From a virus, in IMG/VR virus record IMGVR_UViG_3300005534_000013, positions 1 to 64,000 of that record: a stretch of 64,000 bases of DNA; one strand, given 5' to 3'. Below, one piece after another: positions 56,226 through 62,140 of the stretch. The notes beneath the pieces are model-generated. The model saw nothing but the letters and a program-made list of their open reading frames with translations. It did not search any database and was not told the origin of the DNA. Numbering within the stretch: the first letter of the stretch is position 1; each line of letters opens with the position of its first letter. The position numbers were made by a program, and so were the translations under genes.

Positions 56226-57153
56226 CGCGCTCGCTCACGTAGTGGCCCGGCCGGGTGGCCGAAGTCTTTGTTTCCGGGGTCTCTAGATATTCTACGCCGG
56301 GAATTTCCCCTCGGTTAGGGTCTTTGCACCAACGGCCGAGCGCGCGGTCGATCAGGGGCTGGTCCATGTAGGAGTTCAGAGGGCCCATGCTCTGCATCAG
56401 CTTCGGCATCGAGACGATCCGGAAACCCGGGACCATGACCACGCGCGCGTTGCCCCCGCCGCCCGCCGCCTTGCCGAGCCGGCCTGGGTTTTCCGCCCGC
56501 TTCTCCGCCCGCTCCTCCGCCATCGCGGCCATGCGGTGAGAGGTGTCGGCCGTCTCCCGGGCTTTCGCGGCCGCCGCCTCCGCCGCGGCCGCCTCGCGCA
56601 GCCGGCGCTCTGCCGCGGCGGCTTCGATCTCGCTCTTCCGCGCTGCGGCCCTGACCTCCTCCTCCTGACGCCGGCGAGCCTCGGCGGCGGCCTGTTCGGC
56701 GCGCCTGGCCTCCTGGGCCTCGGCCTCCCGCCGTTGGGCCGCTTCGCGCGCCGCCGCCGCCCTGGCGCGGGCTTCGGCTTCCTCGCGGGCTAGCTTGGCC
56801 TGGAGGTAGGGGGTCGAGCGCTGCTCGATCTCCTTCGCCTTGGCGAGGAGCCGGGCCTTGAAGCGCCCGAACCAGCCGTCGATCTGCTTCTCGCGTTCCA
56901 GGTAGGGCGCCTTGGTCTCGACGCGGCTCGCCTCGACGTCGCGGGCGACGTCGCGCGCCTGGGTGACCCAGCGGGTGATCGCCGCCGCGTCCTCGTCCGA
57001 CTGGACCTCGTGGGGCAGCTTCCCGCTCTTGAGCTCCAGGTCCATTTCGAGATCGAGCAGGCCCTCGTTCTGCGCCTCGAGGCGCTCCTCGAACTCGTTC
57101 GCCGGCGGCTGATTGCCTCCGATCTCGGCGCGGGGATTGTGCTCGTCCGTCAT
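56218..57153 (-). CDS. coiled-coil protein, 311 aa
   Basis: Residues about 105-220 are an Ala/Glu/Arg coiled coil (EEAEARARAAAAREAAQRRE and similar). The flanks are better ordered: TRWVTQARDVARDVEASRVE and RVVMVPGFRIVSMPKLMQSM, then IDRALGRWCKDPNRGEIPG. This layout recurs in phages beside annealing proteins and exonucleases. Role unknown. ATG 57153 overlaps the next gene. Confidence 0.6.
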   Translation of the reverse strand: MTDEHNPRAEIGGNQPPANEFEERLEAQNEGLLDLEMDLELKSGKLPHEVQSDEDAAAITRWVTQARDVARDVEASRVETKAPYLEREKQIDGWFGRFKARLLAKAKEIEQRSTPYLQAKLAREEAEARARAAAAREAAQRREAEAQEARRAEQAAAEARRRQEEEVRAAARKSEIEAAAAERRLREAAAAEAAAAKARETADTSHRMAAMAEERAEKRAENPGRLGKAAGGGGNARVVMVPGFRIVSMPKLMQSMGPLNSYMDQPLIDRALGRWCKDPNRGEIPGVEYLETPETKTSATRPGHYVSERDG

Positions 57154-57392
57154 GTCCCTGGCTCCTCGTCGGTCGCCTTCCGGATGCTCTCGATCACGAT
57201 GTCGGTATCGCGGCGTACGTGGGTGATCACCCGATCGGCCCCGAGGCTCTTCGCCGCTTCGACGACCGCGAGCGCATAGGCGGTCGAGAGCAGGGCGCAG
57301 AGGTCGGCGAAATTGCCCCCACGTTCGTCGACGAGGGTTTTCACCTGTTCGAGGAGCTCCATCGCGTCCCTGGGTGTGACCTTTGGGCTCAT
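57150..57392 (-). CDS. hypothetical protein, 80 aa
   Basis: Helical (PRDAMELLEQVKTLVDERGG, LCALLSTAYALAVVEAAKSL). Four-base overlaps on both sides. No family recognised. Confidence 0.55.
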   Translation of the reverse strand: MSPKVTPRDAMELLEQVKTLVDERGGNFADLCALLSTAYALAVVEAAKSLGADRVITHVRRDTDIVIESIRKATDEEPGT

Positions 57393-58597
57393 GGGGCGCC
57401 CGCCTCTTCCTTCTCATAGGCGCCCGCCTCGGCCGGCGCGTCGGTGTCGAAAGCATAGGCGGGGATGAAGACGCGCGGCAGCGTAGCCCCACCCCGGCCC
57501 GGGCGTTCGTTCGTGTAGTGGAGGCGCTCGACCCGGCCCCAGGGCTCGTCGAGCCCGTAGGCCGCGACCGCATGGCGGTAGAGCCGGATCGCGTTGTCGA
57601 GCTTCGCCTGGCCGGCGTTGTGGAGATCCGACCATTGGTCGTCCCAGATCGGCATGAAGACCGGCGCAGTCCCGCGCACGGAGTCGGGCTTCTCGTACAC
57701 GCACCAGAGCCAGTCCCAGGTCGGGTTCTCCTCGACCAGCCGCTCCAGGTAGCGGCGCTGTTCCAGGGTGCCGCCGAAGAGCTTGCCGGCCCGGATGAGG
57801 TCGTAGGCCATCGCGCGGCCGATGTCGTAGTCGGCGCGCTGGATAGACCAGCGGCGCTTCGCCATCACGTCCCCCGCCTCCCACTCCAGCGGCCGGCCCG
57901 CCCAGGCGCCGAGAGACTTGAGGTCCATCGTAACCCCGGGGAAGAGGCGGTCGAAGCGCCAGCGCCGGCGCACGCCGTTGATCGTCGCGAAGACCGAGAC
58001 CTCGGCCAGCGGCGGGTGGTCCTCGTTATCCGCGAGCAGGCGCCGAACCTCCTCGTTGTCGTTCCGGTCCGGGGAGATCGCCATCTCGCGGAGGAAGCGG
58101 AGCTCGTAGTCCTCGGTCGCGTCGATGCGCTCGCGTTCGCCCGCCTGCGCGGCGAACTCCTCCATGATGTTGTGCCAGCACGGGACCTCGGGCGCCATAT
58201 CGAGCATCAGTCCCGCCCACCCTGCTTTGTCGAGCCGGCCCTTAGGCGGGACGACGAACCCGGCCTCGCCGAGCGCCTCCCGCATCTCGTCGATCGTGTC
58301 GACGAGCCCCTCGTAGTCCTGGCGCGCGGGCTCGATCGCAAAGGTGCGCTCGTAGGCCTCGACGCCCTCGAGGACGATGACGTGGAGCGCCGAGCCGTAG
58401 AGCTGGGCCTTCGTGGACTTGGGCACTCGGCGCCGGCGGTTGAAGTGGCTAGACCACCACCACCCGAGTCCTCGCTGATCGAGCTTGATCCAGTCGGAAC
58501 TGCCCATGGCGCGCTGGCCGAAATAGCGCAGGTGACTGAGCCCGAGATAGACTCCGTCCGGCAGATCCTGGTCCCAGGTGAACACGATGTCGGCCAC
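57389..58597 (-). CDS. PD-(D/E)XK exonuclease-like protein (RecE/VIII type)
   Basis: 402 residues. SSHFNRRRRVPKSTKAQLYG, SALHVIVLEG, then AEVSVFATINGVRRRWRFDR, LFPGVTMDLKSLG: the Glu, Asp and Asp-x-Lys triad of PD-(D/E)XK nucleases of the DUF3799/RecE class. Would resect double-strand ends to feed the annealing protein coded four genes downstream. GTG start at 58597. Confidence 0.75.
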   Translation of the reverse strand: MADIVFTWDQDLPDGVYLGLSHLRYFGQRAMGSSDWIKLDQRGLGWWWSSHFNRRRRVPKSTKAQLYGSALHVIVLEGVEAYERTFAIEPARQDYEGLVDTIDEMREALGEAGFVVPPKGRLDKAGWAGLMLDMAPEVPCWHNIMEEFAAQAGERERIDATEDYELRFLREMAISPDRNDNEEVRRLLADNEDHPPLAEVSVFATINGVRRRWRFDRLFPGVTMDLKSLGAWAGRPLEWEAGDVMAKRRWSIQRADYDIGRAMAYDLIRAGKLFGGTLEQRRYLERLVEENPTWDWLWCVYEKPDSVRGTAPVFMPIWDDQWSDLHNAGQAKLDNAIRLYRHAVAAYGLDEPWGRVERLHYTNERPGRGGATLPRVFIPAYAFDTDAPAEAGAYEKEEAGAP

Positions 58598-58598
58598 T

Positions 58599-58778
58599 TC
58601 AGGGGTCCCGGCGCGTGCGGCCGTTGCCGCACCAGGCCCCGAGGAAGACCGCCGGCGTTGCCATCACGGCCATCCAGACGCCCGGCGGCACGCCCAGGGG
58701 GACCGCGACCACGAGGGTTGCGGCGACCAGGCCCAGGGTGAAGATCACGCGGCCCTTGAGGCTGCGGGGCAGACCCAT
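58599..58778 (-). CDS. small membrane protein, 59 aa
   Basis: Two hydrophobic segments (VIFTLGLVAATLVVAVPLGV and VWMAVMATPAVFLGAWCG) with basic ends. ATG 58778 with GGAAGGAAG upstream. First gene of the leftward operon, so expressed early if the operon is early. Confidence 0.6.
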   Translation of the reverse strand: MGLPRSLKGRVIFTLGLVAATLVVAVPLGVPPGVWMAVMATPAVFLGAWCGNGRTRRDP

Positions 58779-58871
58779 TGTAGACTTCCTTCCGACCCGC
58801 CGATTTGGCCATGGTTCGGTCAGCTTTGCAAGTGGGTTGCCAATCCTGGCGAAGCACTCCAGCCTCCCCCT
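58779..58871. promoter_or_regulatory. Divergent intergenic region
   Basis: 93 bases between leftward and rightward operons, the natural place for divergent promoters. It contains TTGGC (58805) and GCCAA (58839) as an inverted pair, and TTGCAA/TTGCCA near 58826-58841. The leftward gene has a clear ribosome site; the rightward GTG at 58872 has none. Confidence 0.45.
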
Positions 58872-59078
58872 GTGCCGTTCATTCGACCGCATCCCGACGT
58901 GGCGAACCTCGCCGACCGCGCCTTTCGCGCCGGCGTCCCGATCGCCCTCGTCCTGCAGCGCTCCGGGGTCTCCTGGTCGACCTGGCGGCGCTGGGTGCGG
59001 GGCACCGGGCACACGAGCACGAAGCTCGGCCAGCTCGAGGACACCCTCACCAAGATCATCGGAGAATCAGATGCCTAA
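58872..59078 (+). CDS. small HTH protein, 68 aa
   Basis: Reads DVANLADRAFRAGVPIALVL, QRSGVSWSTWRRWVRGTG, a helix-turn-helix core, then a short C-terminal helix. Facing a divergent operon, it could be a Cro-like switch protein. The GTG start lacks a Shine-Dalgarno sequence, so it may be translated from a leaderless or coupled message. Stop overlaps the next ATG by eight bases. Confidence 0.6.
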   Translation: MPFIRPHPDVANLADRAFRAGVPIALVLQRSGVSWSTWRRWVRGTGHTSTKLGQLEDTLTKIIGESDA

Positions 59079-59694
59079 GGACACCGTGGCCCCGGGCCAC
59101 AACAGCAAGGCGCGCGAGGCCGATCTTCTCGCGCTCATGGCCGAGATGCGGCCAGGCCTCGATGCCGTCGAGGCCGCGAAGGCCCTCGTGAAGAAGGCCG
59201 AGCAGAGCTACGCGGTCATCCGCAACAAGGCCGAGGTCCTGGGCTTCACGCTCAAGACGCTCGACAAGGCCCTGAAGGCCGAGCGCCAGCCCACCGCCCG
59301 CCGCGAACAGCAGGCCCAGGCGGACGAGGAGTTCTTCATCTTCAAGACCCTCGGTCTCCCGGTCGCGGCCGCGCAGGGCCAGCTGGACTTCGGGTCCGAC
59401 GAAGAGCGCGACGAGGCCTATTGGGGCGACCAGGGCTATCAGGCCGGCATCCGCGGCGACATCGCGAAGCCGCCGGATCCCTGCCCGCCGCACCTCCACA
59501 AGGCCTGGTTGGATCGCCGGGCCGCCGGCGCCGAGTATAGCGCCTGGGGCAAGGCCGAGGCCGGGGGCAAGCCCGATCAGGGCAAGGGCACGACGATCGA
59601 TGAAGCCCGGGCGGCCAAGGGTCAGAAGGACGCCGAGAAGGGCGCCCAGGACGGCGACGCGAAGGCAGGTGAGAAAGACCCGCTGCTGACGTAG
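59071..59694 (+). CDS. hypothetical DNA- or ribosome-associated protein, 207 aa
   Basis: N-terminal helices (VAPGHNSKAREADLLALMAE, NKAEVLGFTLKTLDKALKAE) recall alphaproteobacterial GapR-like proteins in general pattern. The C-terminal part (DQGYQAGIRGDIAKPPDPCP, HLHKAWLDRRAAGAEYS) has the G--AG...P...W--G rhythm of RMF-like phage proteins. Both resemblances are weak. ATG 59071 after GGAGA. Confidence 0.55.
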   Translation: MPKDTVAPGHNSKAREADLLALMAEMRPGLDAVEAAKALVKKAEQSYAVIRNKAEVLGFTLKTLDKALKAERQPTARREQQAQADEEFFIFKTLGLPVAAAQGQLDFGSDEERDEAYWGDQGYQAGIRGDIAKPPDPCPPHLHKAWLDRRAAGAEYSAWGKAEAGGKPDQGKGTTIDEARAAKGQKDAEKGAQDGDAKAGEKDPLLT

Positions 59695-59709
59695 CGAGCG
59701 GGAGCCGCG

Positions 59710-60456
59710 ATGACGTGGACGAAATTGCCCGTGGTGCCCCGGGCCGTTCGAGGGCGGGCGGTGGTGAGCGCGAAGCTGATCCGCCGTCCCGACGGGTCGG
59801 GGGTCTGCCAGTTCTCCCTCGCGCTCTCGCTCGTGACCGAGATGGGGCTCAAGCGCGGCTCGCCGGCCCGGGTCGACGTCTTTCACGACGGCGGCCAGTG
59901 CGTGAAGTTCGAGTTCGGGCCGGACGGCGAGGCGCTCGGCTGGTGGATGCGGACCGCCATGATGCTGCGCGCGCCCGTGCCGCCCGGTGTTCCGCCAGGC
60001 CGGCCCAGTCAGCCGATGAGCGAATGCGTGATCGTCAAGGATGGGATCGGGCCCGGCACCGTGGTCTTTCGCTTGCCCTCGTCTTGGGGCGTCGCGGCCA
60101 AAGAGGAGATCACCACGAGCCCACAGCCCCGAGCGGAGGTGGCGCCGGCCTCGCCTCCGCGGCCTCCCCCTGCGCCGGCTCCTGAACCGCGTCCATCACC
60201 TCCGCCTCCGCCCCCGCCTCCTCCGCCAGCTCCGCCAGCTCTGGCGCCTAAGCCGGCGATCGAGGACGGGCACGGCGATGGCGGGCTCGACATGGTGGAA
60301 TATCTTCGACGCAAGGGCCACGCCGCGACCCGGCACCCCGGCGGGCTGTGGACGATGAACGGCGAGTCGATGACGCCGAAGAAGATCCTCGACCTGGTGA
60401 ACAAGTATCGGGACCGGACCGGCCTCCCGGCCCTCACGATGGCCGACGTCCGGTGA
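59710..60456 (+). CDS. hypothetical protein with Pro-rich linker, 248 aa
   Basis: An N-terminal alpha/beta domain (AVVSAKLIRRPDGSGVCQFS, DVFHDGGQCVKFEF), a linker of almost pure Pro (residues about 145-185), then a helical C-terminal unit (MVEYLRRKGHAATRHPGGLW then KKILDLVNKYRDRTG) that may be winged-helix-like. Function unknown. Four-base overlap with the resolvase gene. Confidence 0.6.
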   Translation: MTWTKLPVVPRAVRGRAVVSAKLIRRPDGSGVCQFSLALSLVTEMGLKRGSPARVDVFHDGGQCVKFEFGPDGEALGWWMRTAMMLRAPVPPGVPPGRPSQPMSECVIVKDGIGPGTVVFRLPSSWGVAAKEEITTSPQPRAEVAPASPPRPPPAPAPEPRPSPPPPPPPPPPAPPALAPKPAIEDGHGDGGLDMVEYLRRKGHAATRHPGGLWTMNGESMTPKKILDLVNKYRDRTGLPALTMADVR

Positions 60457-61019
60457 CGCTGGTGGGCTGGGACCTGGGGACGCACCGCTGCGGGTGGTGC
60501 GCGGGCGCGGGTGACACGGTTCCAGCCGCCGGGGCGTTCCGGCTCGTCCAGCGGGAGACCGCCGGCCAGCTCGGGGTCGAGTTCAAGAACCTCGTGCTGG
60601 CGCTGCATCGCCGCTTCCCCGCCGAGGCCTGGTGGATCGAGTCGCCCTTCCTCACCCCCCACGACGCCTTCGCGACCGTCTATCCGCTCTGCGGCCTCAC
60701 CTTCCTGCTCCAGACCCTGGCCGAGACCCTGGGGGTTCGCTCGGAATTGATCCCGCAGGATGAAGTGAAGCTTGGCTGGGGCGGGCGAATCCGGCATCCA
60801 CGCGGCCGGCGCCCGGCGGAGCGGACGCGGATGAACAAGGAGGCGGCGGTGCGGGCGGCGCTGGGCTGCGGGATCGTGCTCCCCGAGACCCAGGCGGGCG
60901 GCCGTTGGGACGCCGCCGATGGGGCCGGGGTCTGGAAGGCGGCCCTGGGCCGCGAGCGCTCGCCGCACTTCGCCCGGTGGGACGAGCTCGCGTCGCTATC
61001 GAGAGGGGGGATGCTGTGA
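60453..61019 (+). CDS. RuvC-like Holliday junction resolvase
   Basis: 188 residues, GTG start in GTGA overlap. VGWDLGTHRCGWC with Asp7, AEAWWIESPFLTPHDA with Glu, ERTRMNKEAAVRAALG and WDAADGAGVW with acidic residues: the RNase H-fold layout of RuvC-type resolvases. It would cut replication or recombination branches before packaging. Confidence 0.75.
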   Translation: MTLVGWDLGTHRCGWCAGAGDTVPAAGAFRLVQRETAGQLGVEFKNLVLALHRRFPAEAWWIESPFLTPHDAFATVYPLCGLTFLLQTLAETLGVRSELIPQDEVKLGWGGRIRHPRGRRPAERTRMNKEAAVRAALGCGIVLPETQAGGRWDAADGAGVWKAALGRERSPHFARWDELASLSRGGML

Positions 61020-61246
61020 ACATCCGGGTCAAACCCAAACGCCACGTCGAGCTGTCGGATCACCCGTGCAAGTGGCCGCAGGTTCGCTCGTCCGATCCGC
61101 CGAGCTGCGCGGCGCTGGCGGTCGAGGGGTATCCCTACTGCCACGACCACTGCATCCGCTCCTACCCCGCCTATGCGGAGCGGTTCGGGATCGCGGCGCC
61201 GAACTATGACTGGATCCGGATGCGCGACGGTCTCGTGTGCGAGTGA
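61016..61246 (+). CDS. GcrA-like zinc protein, 76 aa
   Basis: HPCKWPQ, then CAALAVEGYPYCHDHCIRSY resembles the C-terminal zinc part of GcrA, the alphaproteobacterial cell-cycle regulator that acts at methylated promoters. The GcrA HTH is absent. GTG start; it overlaps both the resolvase and the methyltransferase. It may mimic or bind host GcrA partners; this is inference. Confidence 0.6.
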   Translation: MNIRVKPKRHVELSDHPCKWPQVRSSDPPSCAALAVEGYPYCHDHCIRSYPAYAERFGIAAPNYDWIRMRDGLVCE

Positions 61247-61893
61247 CCCTGCCAGCCGGGCCGTTCGCTTGCGTGGTCGCGGATCCGCCGTGGAAGTTCA
61301 TCAGCTGGTCGCGTCATCCGGCGCTGGTGATGAATGCCAGGTCGCCGGAAAAACACTACAGCGTGATGACGATGCCGGAGATCCTCGGCCTCCCGGTCCA
61401 AGACATCGTGGCCCCAGATTGCCACCTCTTCCTCTGGGCCACTGGGCCTTGCCTGCCGCACGCGCTGCGCGTCATGGGCGCCTGGGGGTTCGTCTACTCC
61501 GGCATGGGGTTCGTCTGGATCAAGCTGCGGAAGCGCGCCTGCGACGCTGACGCGGAGCGGATGGTAAGCTTGGCGGATTTGCCCTCGCTCCTCCACACCG
61601 GCCTCGGCCTCACCACCCGCAAGAATGCCGAGTTCGTTCTGCTAGGCCGGCGGGGCAAACCCCGGCGCCTGGCGGCCAACGTCCGGGAGGTGATCCTCGC
61701 GCCGCGCCGGGAGCACTCGCGCAAGCCCGACATCGCCTTCGAGGAGATCGTCCGCTACGCCCCCGGTCCCCGCCTGGAGATGTTCGCCCGGGAGAGCCGA
61801 GCGGGTTTCACCGCCTGGGGGAACGAGGCCGATCTTTTCGATCACGAATCTGTGGATGAAAACCCGCCCGGCGCCGCAAGCGCTAGGGCCTGA
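61243..61893 (+). CDS. MT-A70 family adenine methyltransferase
   Basis: 216 residues from GTG 61243 (GTGA overlap; GTG 61237 also possible). DPPW at 14-17 is the catalytic motif, with EKHYSVMTMPEI, HLFLWATG, FVYSGMGFVWIKLR, TRKNAEFVLLGRRGKP and KPDIAFEEIVRYAPGPRLEM. These fit N6-adenine DNA methyltransferases of the MT-A70 type. Likely protects phage DNA or alters promoter methylation. Confidence 0.87.
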   Translation: MTLPAGPFACVVADPPWKFISWSRHPALVMNARSPEKHYSVMTMPEILGLPVQDIVAPDCHLFLWATGPCLPHALRVMGAWGFVYSGMGFVWIKLRKRACDADAERMVSLADLPSLLHTGLGLTTRKNAEFVLLGRRGKPRRLAANVREVILAPRREHSRKPDIAFEEIVRYAPGPRLEMFARESRAGFTAWGNEADLFDHESVDENPPGAASARA

Positions 61894-62140
61894 GAAACTC
61901 TACCAAGGCCACCGGTAGATTCGGCCGCATCGGGATCCGGAGGGGTGTGGACAACCGGCCGGCCCGGGGCCTTGACAGGCGCTTGACCGTCGCCGTGAGT
62001 CGGTCCCAGAAACGGCAGCGGCGGGGGGGTCGCAAGCCCCGCACCGCCGCACGATAGCCTCTGATTCTGAGGGAGGCAGGAGGCCATCGCTTGAGGCTGA
62101 ATCTATCCGCGCGCCATGACGTTTTCAAGAGCGCCGGCGC
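61894..62140 (+). other. Intergenic region before dnaB
   Basis: 247 bases with no convincing gene. It holds a perfect TTGACA (61972-61977) and a second CTTGAC eleven bases on, but no clear -10 box. A large hairpin, GCGGCG (62018-62023) with CGCCGC (62045-62050) and an inner G4/C4 step, follows. GGCCGGCC-type palindromes lie near 61957. It may be the dnaB promoter with an attenuator, or part of a replication origin. Confidence 0.4.

Noticed and set aside
61842-62087. 81-codon minus-strand frame before dnaB
   Set aside because: It overlaps the methyltransferase end, has low-complexity Pro/Gly sequence and includes the hairpin, so it looks non-coding.
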